Source: Persicaria tinctoria (taxonomy: Eukaryota; Streptophyta; Magnoliopsida; Caryophyllales; Polygonaceae). Taken from it: a stretch of 64,000 bases of DNA. The notes under the pieces were generated by a model. The model searched no databases, had not been told where the DNA came from, and was given only the letters and a program-made list of their open reading frames with translations. Position 1 is the stretch's first letter. The number at the start of each line of letters is the position of its first letter. Location: contig JBANSL010000012.1 in NCBI GenBank assembly GCA_037127255.1, positions 18,424,615 through 18,488,614 on the forward strand, read 5' to 3'. Position numbers and translations under genes: made by a program. This document shows positions 10,706-21,836 of the stretch, in pieces.

Positions 10706-12167
10706 AAAACACAACGAGAGAGAGAGTAAATGCGACGAGGGTGAGACGACGGCGGGGGCGAACTGGAAACAGCCATGGATGACAAGTTTCAAGCCGAGAG
10801 TGAGATGGATGCAAGGGCAAGATGGAGGGCAATTTAGAACAAACCCCGGGCAAAACTTCTCGAACTTTAGGGTCCCACCAAACACCATGGTTGTGGGTTT
10901 TGTTTTTTTCACACTTGAAAACCTCCGTAACCTCTTACCAAACAGTAACACAACCTTAGTTATTAAATTAAGGGTTTTATTAGCACACCCGAAATTTAAT
11001 TTATGGTTCCGTGCCTAGTGGTGGCAACTGCAGTGTAGATAGAGAAGGTGGCGGTGTTGAGTGTTGACAATTGAGATGGGGAAGGTGGTGGCAAAGGGTA
11101 ATATCCTACCCATCAAGCCCAATCCTAAGCAAGTGCAAAGTGGGCGTTCGCTATGGGCCTCCGATTTTACGAGACCTCATTTAAATAATTTTATTATATA
11201 ATTAAATGTTTTGCAAAGTTTCCAACAAAAAAAAAATGTTTTGCAAAGTTAAAAAACAAAGTGTTGGTAGATGTAATGGTTATTGAAGTGGTAGAGACAA
11301 CCTTTTTACCTGCATGCTTGAATTCGATTCTCAATTATTGACAACACATTCAATTTATTCCACCTTTTAACTGCCTCCTCGGCGGAAATTGACGATGACA
11401 AATTCATTACTAGAGATAGTAGAGAGGTCAAGGGAGAGGGAGAAGGTGTCGTCAGACCTTTGCAATTGTCAAGATGTCGGGCAACGGCGACAAGTGCGCT
11501 TGCTCCTCCTCCTTGAATAGGTAAATAAAGAGCAGTCATTCCGGGGTTCGAACCGGGGACCTATGGGTACTATACACAAGTCCTTGCTCCTCCTCCGATG
11601 TCATGCACAATCCCAATTGTGCTCCTTGAAAGTTTAAAACGTAACTTTTTTGCCCAAAACCTTTAAAAAAGGGCATGCTGCAACAAAATGTAAAAACTCA
11701 AGGATACCACGTAAAATAAGTAAAAATTTTGTTTACCACGTGAAAAAAATTGAAATTTTTGAAGAAAAAAAAATCAATCTTGATTAGCACCTTGATTATA
11801 TATATGATGTTAGCATAAGGGTTCTTTTACCTTATACGGTACGTGCTAGGCCGAACCTGAGGAGAGGCAAAACAAGCATCCGTCTCTCGCCTAAAATTTA
11901 AAAAGGTTTCAATTTTTTTTTTAGATATATGGATATTTTCATTAGTAATTTTAACTAAAGTCATTATAATGTATTGGTTAAAAACCTAATTCTTTCCCAT
12001 TAGTCCAAAGTTCAATTCTCTTTGTCAGTCATTAATTTTGTTGTATTTTTTCCTCCAAAATTTCATTTATCTCGTGCAACTTCATATTTTAAACATAAAA
12101 CATAGATTTTCCCTTTATAAAATGTTTCGTTGCCTGGGTTGTGGCTTATCCGTCGGGTAGGGTGGCT
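10706..12167. other. Intergenic with a SINE fragment; otherwise nothing recognised
   Basis: The breakpoint of the Copia element is followed by a stretch with CGAGAGAGAGAG and GC-richer DNA to about 10960, then AT-rich sequence. A tRNA-related SINE fragment lies at 11519-11584. No coding region could be supported. Confidence 0.4.
11519..11584 (-). mobile_element. tRNA-related SINE fragment, copy 1
   Basis: On the minus strand it reads GGACTTGTG, then GGTCCCCGGTTCGAACCCC, then TGACTGCTCTTTATTTACC. The GGTTCGAAC core is a pol III B box. The same order of blocks recurs at 31748-31845 and 61684-61783, which makes it a dispersed family and not a tRNA gene. No acceptor stem or anticodon loop can be folded. 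Confidence 0.6.
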
Positions 12168-12175
12168 TCTGTGGC

Positions 12176-12760
12176 CAGTAGCGGAGTTAGGGGGTACTTG
12201 GGGTGCTTGAGCACCCCCCTAGCCGGAAAAAAAATACAAATTTTTGTGTGTGCATATATTTAGTATTTTTAAGGTAATATAACATCTTTAAATGATATTT
12301 GAAACAAGAATGCTATTTAGCCCAAGTAGTAAAGTAAATAAGAAAGGAAAGAAGGAGAATCAAAAGGTCTTGGGTTCAATTCTCAAGTTCTTCACTTTTT
12401 ATTTGCTTTACTATAGGCTCTATATCATTAATTCTTCTTGATTTATTTCTATATTTTTTGTTTCTATCAACTATTTCATTAAAAAAATGTCATATTTATG
12501 TTTACATTATACATTTAATCTTTTATTTTAATATTGTTTTAAAAGTAATTCTTCGTGATTTTTTTCTATATTTTTTGTCTCTCTTCTATTTTTTTGTCAC
12601 TCTCAACTATTTAAATACAAAAAATCATTAAAAAATCACAATTTTAGTGTTTTTTCAACATTATTTTTTTAAAAACAATCTTCTTAATAAGTATACACAC
12701 ACAAAAAAAATCACGAATTTTTTTTAGCACCCTCTGACGTAAAACCTGACTCCGCCACTG
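12176..12760. mobile_element. hAT MITE with CAGTRGCGGAG ends
   Basis: This is a 585-bp non-coding element. Its left end is CAGTAGCGGAGTTAGG and its right end is complementary to CAGTGGCGGAGTCAGG, with a second paired block GGGTGCT further in. Perfect 8-bp duplications TCTGTGGC flank it (12168-12175 and 12761-12768). CAGTGGCGGA-type ends and 8-bp duplications are typical of plant hAT elements. The inside is AT-rich without transposase. Confidence 0.88.
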
Positions 12761-13074
12761 TCTGTGGCTATTGGTTGGCTTAACTTAGCCATTGATGAGA
12801 ACGTTAGAAGAATTAAAGGGCATCATGGTGATCACGTCTATATTCTTTGTGCTCATAAAAAAATAAAAAGTATTGTACCTATGAATATGTACCATTGTTT
12901 CAACTGTCTATCTATTCATTGTATCCATGGGGATTTTCTTATTCAACATGCTATTAATTATTGGTGGAAAACACATTTCTCACGTTATGTAAATTCCCAT
13001 ACCAAACTAAAACTATAAAGTTTCTTCGATATAAGGACCCTTAAACCTTGTCCTTATATCTTTGAAAGTTATGA

Positions 13075-16000
13075 ATGAAGGTCTGTTTTTTGAATTGTAG
13101 AGGTATAGGAAAAAAAACCTTTTGGACTGAAATTGACACTTTGTGCAAAAATGAACATATTCAAATAATGGCATTAGCAGCAACTAAATCGGAATCTATT
13201 CCCAAAGACAAAATTTGGAAAAGTGTTGGCTTCAATGAAGTTACCTGTCGCCTGCTAATGGGTGACCGGGCAGAATTGGTTTATTATGGAAATCTCACCA
13301 ATTATTAAATGTGTTCATTTATGTCGTAATCCACTTACCCTGGATTATTGGTCTCCACATCGAAAGTGATAATGATGAATTCATTATCCTAGCCCTATTT
13401 GTTTATGCCCCTCTTGCCCCTAATGAGAAATATTCATTCCGGGAAACTCTAACTTCAATAGTAAATGACTCGCTCATCCCATGCATTGTATTAGGAGATT
13501 TAAATGAAATACTATGTAATGCGGATAAATTTGAGAATGTTTGGCTGCAACGGAAGGATTTCCGCAACATAGTAAAACAATCCTGGCGAGCTAATTGTCA
13601 TGGCTCTGCTATGTTTCAACTTATGTTTAAACAAAAAATTCTTAAGAAAAAAGCAAAGGTTTGGAATAAGTCTACCTTTGGTAATATATTTCGACAATTA
13701 AAAGATGTGGAGATCGAGTGGCTTCACATTCAATCCTCACTATTACTACGTAGTAAATAATGTACAAGCAAACATCGGTAAGGAAAAATGTCTTATTAGA
13801 AAGAAGGAAAAACTCCTACTTTTCCAAAAATCTTTTTGGAACCAGTGAGCCAAATCTAAACATCTCAAGCTTTCGGACTTCACCAATCATATTTCCACCG
13901 CGTTGTGACTGGGAGAAGACATAGAAAACTAATTCGTAACATTACTACTTCTGAAGGAACATTGATTGTGGGTAGACCTGTCAAACGGGTCATTCCGGTC
14001 GGGTTCGGGTCGGGTCACTCCGGGTCTTGGGTAAAACGGGTTCTGGGTTTTTCGGGTTGACTAGAACCCGGGTTTGACCGGGTTTCGGGCGGGTTCGGGT
14101 CGATTTCGGGTTTGTCAATTTTTTTTTTTTAAAATTAAAAAAATCATAATTTGATAATTTTGCGATAAATTTTAATTAAATATAAAAAAATTTAATTATA
14201 AATCAACCGGGTTACCGGATCAATCGGGTAAATCGGGTCAAAATTACCGGATCAATCGGGTCACCGGGTCGAAACCCAGATTACCCGGAAAATTTCCGGG
14301 TTCGGGTCGAAAAAAATTTCCGGGTCAAAATTTCCGGGTCTTGACCCAAAAAAATTCGGTCGGTCGGGTCAGGTCACCGGGTCGGGTTGTGTTTTGACAG
14401 GTCTAATTGTGGGTGAGGAAAATTCGAAAATGTCATAAATGAAATCAATGGTGATTTCGAAAAGAGATTCAGACAAGAGTCTATTGATGACAGACTTCTA
14501 AATGAAATGTTGCATTTAATCCAAGCCATCAATAACTCATGACGAAAATGATTTCCTTATTCAACATCCATCAAACATGGAAATAAAATTTGTTGTCTTC
14601 AATTTGGGGAAAAATAAATCTCTAGATCCTGATTCATTTACAGTCGAATTCTATAAATAAATAAAAAAATTAGGATATAGTTGGTTGGTCAGTAGTTAGA
14701 GTTTTTAAAGGTTTTTTCCATTTTGGAAAAATGCTTAAACAAATAAATCACACGTTTATTTCTCTTCTTCCGAAACGAGACAACCCAACTTCTACTAGTC
14801 ACTACCACCCAAGGAGTATGTGTTCAAATTTACATAAAATTATATCTAAAATCTTGACAGATAAAATTAAAACAATTATTGGTAAACTTATTCACCCTCT
14901 TCAGGGTGCCTTTGTGTCAGACAGGGCTATTAAAGATAATGTTCTTATAGCTCATGAAATCTTTCACTCTTTCCGATCTCATAAGGGTCGTGAGGGTTGG
15001 CTGGCGATAAAATTAGATATAGAAAAAACATATGATAGAATTGATTGGAATTTCACAAAAAAGGTACTAGAAAAATTTGGGTTCCACGATACTTTCATAT
15101 CATGGGTTATGGAATGTGTAACTACGGTTACATTCTCAGTGTTAGTAAACAACGGCCCTACAAACTTGTTCCTTCCATCTAGAGGTCTCCGACAGGGGGA
15201 CCCGATGTCCCCTTTCTTATTTATTCTAGGGGCCGAAATCCTGACACGGAAACTCTCAACTGAAGCAAACTCGGATAGAACCTCCATTGGCTTTCTTATT
15301 GATAGAAATGACCCTCGAATTCTGTTCCTCTCCTTTGCTGACAACATCATTATTTTCTCAAAAGGTAGCGTGGATGCCGGGCTTAAAGTGAGATCAATAA
15401 TTGATTCATACCGTAAAATTTCTGGACAAAAAGTTCATTATCATAAATCAAGCTTACAAGTCACAAAAGGCATCTCGAATCATATGATCCTAGAGCTACT
15501 TAACTGCCTAAATATTACAAATGAAAATTCTTTGAAAAAATATCTAGGTTGTCCGATTATCAATGGAAGAGTAAACAAACACACGTTTGAAGATATCATC
15601 TGTAAATCTAAAGAACAATTAAGTAAATGGTGTGCAAACGCTCTATCACAAAAAGGGCATGCAATCTTAATCAACTCCAAATTATTAGCGAAGCCGCTGT
15701 ATATTATGCAAAATTTCATGCTCCCCGCCGCAATGCACAAAGAACTTGATCAAATTAAGCGTACCTTCTTTTGGAATAAGGATCTTCAACATAGGCCGCT
15801 TATAAGCCGGGATAGGATTTGCAGACCAAATCAGTGTGGGGGATTAGGGATTCGGAAATCAAATGAGATGAATGAAGCCCTCCAAATGAAACTCTTATGG
15901 AAGATTATGGTTGAACCGAATAATAACTGGGTTACTTTGATAACACACAAATATCTCTGTTCTGCCAACATTTTTAATTACACGAAAAGTGGGGCCGTCT

Positions 16001-17340
16001 CCTGGAAGTGGGCCAAGCTGACAACTCTGATCGACAAATTTACGACGGGGCTTATTTGGTCAGTTAGGAATGGAAAATCAATCAAGTTCTGAACCGATAA
16101 TTGGCTTACAACTTCTTCTTTGTTGTTTAGAGATGATTGCCCCCAAATAAATAACATGGAGGAAATTGTTAGTGACTACATTTTGGGGTAGATGGTGGAT
16201 GGAGAAGTTACAAAATGTGCTACCTGATTGCTTAGTAAATGAAATTCTAGAAATTCCGCTACCTGATTCTCATTTTGAGGATCGGCTTTACTGGTGGCCC
16301 GATAGAGCTGGGTGGTTTACCACTACAAACGCATACAAATTAATAACAACTCAATCATCCATACACTTAGACAAAACGCCTGGATATGGAAAGTGAACAT
16401 TCCGCCAAAGGTCATAAATTTTCTTTTGAAGGTTTCTCAGGATGGTCTCACAACTGCCTCTAGGCTTTCCTGTAGTAGGGGTGCCTCTATCCTTTCCACG
16501 TGTAGTCTGTGCAATGGTGCGGTTTAAGATGATGTCCACCTCCCGTTGGAATGTCCCTTTGTACGCTCTATCTATCAATTCCCTTTTCGTGTACAATCAA
16601 CTATTACAAGCTTGATTGTTCATTCTCGTGACATTAAACCTATTCTGTCATTCATTGGGAACAATCTCAATTCGTCGTCCAATGAGGTGCTAGCCTTCTC
16701 TCGGTGGTCCGTCTGGTATATTCGAAACCAATTTTTGTTTCGACAGGTCCCCATTCCGCGGAAAGACATATTATTACACTTGATTAACTCTCACATTGAT
16801 AATTGGAGTAAAACATCCTTGCTAAAGGCTAGCCTAGATGAGGAATTTCACATACTCCCACATAACTCCATCCCCTCGAAAAAGAACCAAAGAAAGATTT
16901 TGAGGCACAAGCCCCCAATGGGTACGCCTAAGCTTAATTTTTATGGATCATCGCTAACATATAATGAAAGTACAACGGGTGCCATAATTCGGGACTGGAA
17001 TGGTCAACCAATACGAACGTGTTATCAAAAACTTGGTAAACAAATTCTTCTCAAAGCGGAAACACTTGCTCTTAAAATGGGAATCCAACACGTTCTTCAA
17101 CTGAATATTGACAAAATATACATCAAAGGCGATTATAATATAATCATTGATCACTTAAACAGAAAATCTAAATGTCCTTGGGAAATTTAGCTAATTTATC
17201 TGATGTAAAACTTCTTCTATCGACTTTGAAAGAAGTTTCCTTCTTTCATGTGCCCCGTTTGGACAATAGAATGGTTGATAAGGTTGCACACATTTTATCT
17301 GATGTAAATCATCTAACTGTGTTATTTTTTCTAATTTTGC
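13075..17340 (+). mobile_element. Degenerate LINE (L1-like), family A, endonuclease to RNase H
   Basis: The endonuclease start (MKVCFLNCRGIGKKTFW at 13075) is followed by GDLNEI near 13494, then a jump to the post-endonuclease helix region, so the C-terminal part of the endonuclease has been deleted. The reverse transcriptase runs open from 14731 to 16092 (LIHPLQGAFVSDRAI, KLDIEKTYDRIDW, RGLRQGDPMSPFLFIL), but its active site reads FADN: the second catalytic Asp is Asn (codon 15343-15345). The zinc-binding linker at 16166-16540 and RNase H at 16546-17340 follow with stops. A hAT MITE splits it at 13973-14405. It cannot move by itself. It shares protein sequence with 1835-3697 and 42040-46212. 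Confidence 0.92.
13973..14405. mobile_element. hAT-type MITE, family B copy 1, inside the LINE
   Basis: This is a 433-bp element with ends TAGACCTGTCAAA and the complementary TTTTGACAGGTCTA. Perfect 8-bp target duplications ATTGTGGG flank it (13965-13972 and 14406-14413). The interior is packed with CGGGTCGGGTC-type words on one side of an AT-rich centre and their complements on the other. There is no coding capacity. Copy 2 of the family is the outer element at 59262-60723. Confidence 0.88.
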
Positions 17341-18300
17341 ACACATGGTAAATTAAAATATAATTGATAATAATTAATAGAATTCGATTGCACTATCATA
17401 TGGAAAAAAAAAATACACTACGTGTTATATTTAAGAAATTGATGAAAGGATAGAAACTGTGTCAAATCTTATCTTATAAAAATATATCCATATCTAATGA
17501 AATTTGATGAAATCTTATAGAAAATTGGGAAGAGTATTACCATAAAATGATTAAGTGGGGCTAATTTTTTTTAATTGGTTAGTAATACTATGATTAGAAC
17601 ATAGTATAATCTACCACTTAGCACATATAATAGATTTCGTCAAAACATTTTATCTTCTAAAAATATGTTCATATTGATAAAGTTATTTTAATTAACCAGG
17701 TAACATATTGATAAAGTTATTATCTTCTAAAAATATGTCCATATATAGCGAAAATAGGTAAAATCTTATCTTCTATATATTTCTAGATTGATATAACAGT
17801 ATTTAAAATTGACTAATTTCTTCTAAAAATATATCTATATCTAATAAAATTGGGTCAAATTTTATCTTATACATATATAGGTATATTGATTAAATGGTTT
17901 AAAATAAAATTTTAACTTACGCATATATTGATTAATTCAAAAATTTGTGATTGGTTTATACAACTAATATCCATATCTAGTGATATTATCTTTCATTTTG
18001 AAAGAAAAACAGTTCCTACAACTAACTTATGATTGGTTCATACAACTAACTTATGCATATATTGGGTCAAATTTTATCTCTATACTTTTAGCTGCATCAA
18101 ATTTTATTTTCTAGAGCAATATAAACTGATATTATCTTTCATTTTGAAAGAAAAACAGTTCCTACATAATATTACTCCGTACAACTTAACATTCACCAAA
18201 ACTAATTATATCTAGGGTTCCACTGCTAGAGAGATCCTCAATCAAATCTCGAATTATTCCAAAATTAGATAGGAGTCTTGACTAGCTATCCTGATGAATT
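17341..18300. repeat. AT-rich repeat region with direct 40-bp repeats
   Basis: Several imperfect copies of a TTATCTTCTAAAAATATAT-type unit are spread over 17460-17880. An identical 40-bp block starts at 17981 and again at 18127, each copy containing the palindrome CTTTCATTTTGAAAG. No coding sequence is seen. It may be an unclassified MITE or LTR remnant. Confidence 0.5.
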
Positions 18301-19653
18301 AAGGAGTTTATAGAATGCTACATGGAGTTTATAATGATGGGGTCTAAATGTACACACCCATTTTCCAAAGTCCCAAAGACAACTAAGCCGAGGCAAAGCG
18401 GGCAAAGGAAAGGCAGAGCCAAAACAAAAACAAAACGAAACAACCAAATGCAAGGTTTACCTTGGACAATGAAACACACTAACCCAATTATTTGCATCGC
18501 CGTGATGACATTGTCACTAATGCAACATTCACCAAGAATACCTTGCACGGAGGCGGATCCAGTGGCAGGAAATATCCAATAACTCACTTAAAGGTTGAAT
18601 CATGCAACCTTACAGCAAGACAATGCAAGTAGGCAACTAAAAAATACAGCTCAAACTCAAGAAGGCAACAAGCACATCAGGAAAAGGCTGATCTTTATCT
18701 ATCAAAGAACCCAAGCAATTACATTACAATACCCGAAACATGATGGAAACATCCATCCATCACTCATCAATATGAACTTGGGATAAGAGAATGGAAAACA
18801 GAACAATCGATAGCAAGGTTCCACTCAAAAACCTGTATGCTTCCTCGTGAGAACTGAAATGAAATAGCAGGAAGATGACCCTTGTAAACAATAATTCCTA
18901 ATGGACTAAACGAATATATCTAGAAGGCAAAAGTGAAGAAACAAATGAGCAATGAATACTAGATAATTGGAGAAAGCAAGTAACAACAAGAAAAAGAACA
19001 TAGACCAGAGAAACACAGCATACAAATCTTAAATGCTAATAAATCAATATATATGCTAACATGCATTTGAGATTTCAGTTACAGAGAGACAAAAACTTCA
19101 AAGAAATATTTTCCACTGAGAAATTGCAACAGCAAAAGACCTTTATAGAAAGCTAATGGGCAGTAAATTCATTTCTAAAATTGCTAGTATGGGGGAAAAA
19201 AACTTGTTCAACTCCATCCAGGTAACAATGCATTTATGTATCTCAATATACTCAACATTCCTAATAATAAAAGCCAACATTCCAAAGTAATATACTTTAG
19301 AAGCTATCACCATCAAAAACACAAACTTACATTGAACAATAGTCCACTGCTATAAGCAATATTCTGATAGATCATGTCGCAATGAAAGTTTGAGAAATAA
19401 TAAAAACTCGTTGACTGAATTCCTAATTAGGCAGCCGTACATTGGTGGCATCCTAAAACTAGGAGCATTGAAGAAAATTGAAATAACATTTCTGAGGTTC
19501 AAGTATTCGATTTGAAGAACGAGTAACAGAAAACAAAGTTCATGGACTACAAGCCATTTTAAAAAAGCCTCTGTTCCTGGCCACATAAATATGTACATGA
19601 AATGCAGGCTGAACCAAAAGTGAGACCAATTGTTGAAAAACTGAATTGCACAA
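18301..19653. other. Region downstream of BPC, no gene recognised
   Basis: This is moderately AT-rich DNA with no recognisable domain on either strand. Its proximal part (19350-19653) probably holds the 3' UTR of the BPC gene, which is transcribed leftwards. Short open frames do not resemble known proteins. Confidence 0.4.
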
Positions 19654-20517
19654 CTACCTGATCGTGACGAACTTGTTAGTACCATGTTTAGCCCAGTATG
19701 TCTTCAAATCAATCGGATTTGAGAAGTTGTAACCTTCAGCAGCTAGTTTCTCTAAAACCTTCTTAAATGCTCCCAAACTCATTTTTCTACCTGCTATTCT
19801 TGCACCACGTCTCTTCGCACTCATTGGCAATGGATAGACAGACATCTGAGTTGTACAACAGGCAGATTGCCACCCGCCACAACCCCACCTGTAACATTGC
19901 TGAGGGGCACCAGTGCAAGAACAAACAGGTACAGGGATACTAGAAATGTCCATATCGATCCCATTTATGACAACCTCAGCCGGCTTCCTTGCTGCTTTTG
20001 CCCGGTGAGAAGCATTATTTCCATCCTTGATATCATTAGGAGCCTTCTTAGATTTCTTAGCTTTAGGGGCTTTTTCAGCTTTGACAGCTGATCTCTTTTT
20101 AGCAGGGCTATTACTACTATCACAAACCGACACCTCCATAGGAACCATCCTCTCATCATTGGAAGACTCGGGCTGTCGGATCATTTGCACAGGATAATGA
20201 TGAACAGCATTAGCCTCTGGCAAAACTGCATAATTAGGGTTTCTAGGCATCATATTAAATAATTTGGTATCTCTGTGGATCCAAGCCTCCCTCATGTAAT
20301 CAATGTGATAATGTGAACTAGGAGCCCCATAATCCCTCTGATGAAAGCCTCCATTGACATTTCCCATAACCGTTGGATCACGCCCCCCTAGCAACGGTTT
20401 CTGATCTACCATGTTCGACATGAGCTGCAGACCTAGATTGTTCTTGTAGGCGGTAGGGGGCACGGGGCTGTCATAGTAGCTCCAATTTCGCAAGTTTAGA
20501 GCATCGTCCCCATCCAT
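19654..20517 (-). CDS. BBR/BPC (BASIC PENTACYSTEINE) class I GAGA-binding transcription factor
   Basis: The single coding exon gives 287 residues, about the size of Arabidopsis BPC1 (283). The N-terminus MDGDDALNLRNWSYYDSP and the following LGLQLMSNM are the class I signature. The middle is Lys-rich (nuclear localisation, about residues 145-170). The C-terminus has the conserved DNA-binding block: VPVCSCTGAPQQCYRWGCGG, WQSACCTT, YPLPMSAKRRGARI, SLGAFKKVLEKLAAEGY and the final HGTNKFVTIR. Known role: nuclear proteins binding GAGA/RGARAGRRA repeats, recruiting Polycomb and controlling homeobox and ovule genes. I chose the ATG at 20515-20517 because it matches the family start; an in-frame ATG 57 nt further upstream would add 19 unrelated residues. 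GA-rich tracts lie upstream. Confidence 0.95.
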   Translation of the reverse strand: MDGDDALNLRNWSYYDSPVPPTAYKNNLGLQLMSNMVDQKPLLGGRDPTVMGNVNGGFHQRDYGAPSSHYHIDYMREAWIHRDTKLFNMMPRNPNYAVLPEANAVHHYPVQMIRQPESSNDERMVPMEVSVCDSSNSPAKKRSAVKAEKAPKAKKSKKAPNDIKDGNNASHRAKAARKPAEVVINGIDMDISSIPVPVCSCTGAPQQCYRWGCGGWQSACCTTQMSVYPLPMSAKRRGARIAGRKMSLGAFKKVLEKLAAEGYNFSNPIDLKTYWAKHGTNKFVTIR

Positions 20518-21200
20518 TTGAGAACTACATGCATGAATCCAGGAATCCATTAAAAAGGAAGGGAAACAAGTCAATCAGACCTGAAACAAAAAAATTCCTT
20601 GAATTTGCTACACAATTTGACCATCCAGATAAAGGGGGAAAACCCCCTAAAACCAATCAGAAGAAATGCAGCGCACAAAACATTCGATTAAGAGGGAAAA
20701 CATCACAGATCGAACTTACACGTTTCCTTTTCATGCTTGGGGGCATCAAGCATCCAGAAAATTTAAGAACCAACATATAACATGGTACATTGACATCGAT
20801 GAACATAAAGCACGCATCTTTAATCGAGAAACACATGGCGCAATTTTTCCACATTGTTTCAACAGCCTCCCCCAAATTGAACAATATCAGTTACAGATCT
20901 CAGCTTCAGAATGGAGAAAAACACGAAACCGATATAGATCTCGAAGATGAGTTACAGATCCAGTCGAACAGAAATACAGAAAGAAGACGCACGAATCAAT
21001 ATAACGACAAAGAGGAGAAGGAAAGAGAAAGAGAGAGAGAGGAGGGCGAGAGTAGAAGAAAGAGGAGAGAGAAAGGGACTTACTGACGAAGAACGAGGAA
21101 TTGCCGGGCTAGGGTTCTTTCTTCGGAGAGAGAGAGAGAGAGAGATGGGAGGAGAGAGGAGAGAGGAGAGAGGGCTTCAAAACTCAAAAGGTATAAAAGC
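20518..21200 (-). promoter_or_regulatory. BPC 5' leader/promoter with GAGA tracts
   Basis: Upstream of the BPC start codon are purine tracts at about 21008-21078 (GAGGAGAAGGAAAGAGAAAG and similar) and 21126-21175 (GAGAGAGAGAGAGAGAG). On the coding strand they read as CT repeats. These are exactly the kind of sites that BPC proteins bind, so feedback on its own gene is plausible. A 5' UTR intron is possible: an acceptor-like CATGTAG lies just before the ATG. Confidence 0.55.
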
Positions 21201-21836
21201 ATATCAATATTTCTTTTTCTGTTTTTTTTTCCCTTTGTTCTGCAATTTTTAGATCGTTTTTAATTGGAAATTTTTTAAGATGTGTTTAAAAAGGTTCGGC
21301 TTATTTGTTTTGCGAGATGTGATAACTGATAAGCTATCCAAATTATATGTATATTTACAACTCATTTTTGGATTAATTATGATTATATTATATTATTAAT
21401 ATAATAATAGGAAAGGGCTTATTCGAATGGATCTCGACCTCATTTTATTACCAGATGTCCAGATCTGGCCCAAGAAGTCAACAAACTCCCAATCTGATCA
21501 TTTCGTTTGAATGCCGGAAAACCAGATTTGCATTTTCCCTCATTTTTACATTTTAAAAAAAAATTCTAAATTTATTGTTAATTATATTTTGAATCTATTT
21601 TTTTTTAGCTTTCAAATGAACGAGTTTATTAAGAATTAGTCTAAGTCTCGTCCCGTGAATTGAAGTATTTTAATGAGAATTTTTTTGGCTCGAGACGACT
21701 TCGTATCCAGGAGGCATGTCCTTGAAGTTTCGTCTTCATTGACCATAGGAGATAGATTCCTGATGTGTCATTAGCTAGCGATACTACAATGGTAGTGCTT
21801 GACTTCGTTCAACGTTTTCGTTTTTTATTTGACGGT
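21201..21836. other. Intergenic, nothing recognised
   Basis: AT-rich DNA between the BPC promoter and the deleted LTR element. There is no open frame with a recognisable domain and no clear repeat structure. Confidence 0.4.

Noticed and set aside
11519..11584. Possible tRNA gene (GGTTCGAAC)
   Set aside because: No acceptor stem or anticodon arm; three dispersed copies show a SINE.
14979..15350. 123-residue frame on minus
   Set aside because: Antisense shadow of the LINE reverse transcriptase.
18318..18587. 89-residue frame on minus downstream of BPC
   Set aside because: Cys/Phe-rich without homology; overlapped by a similar frame on plus.
20518..20574. Upstream in-frame ATG for the BPC protein
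   Set aside because: The 19 added residues match nothing in the family, and the MDGD start aligns with known class I proteins.
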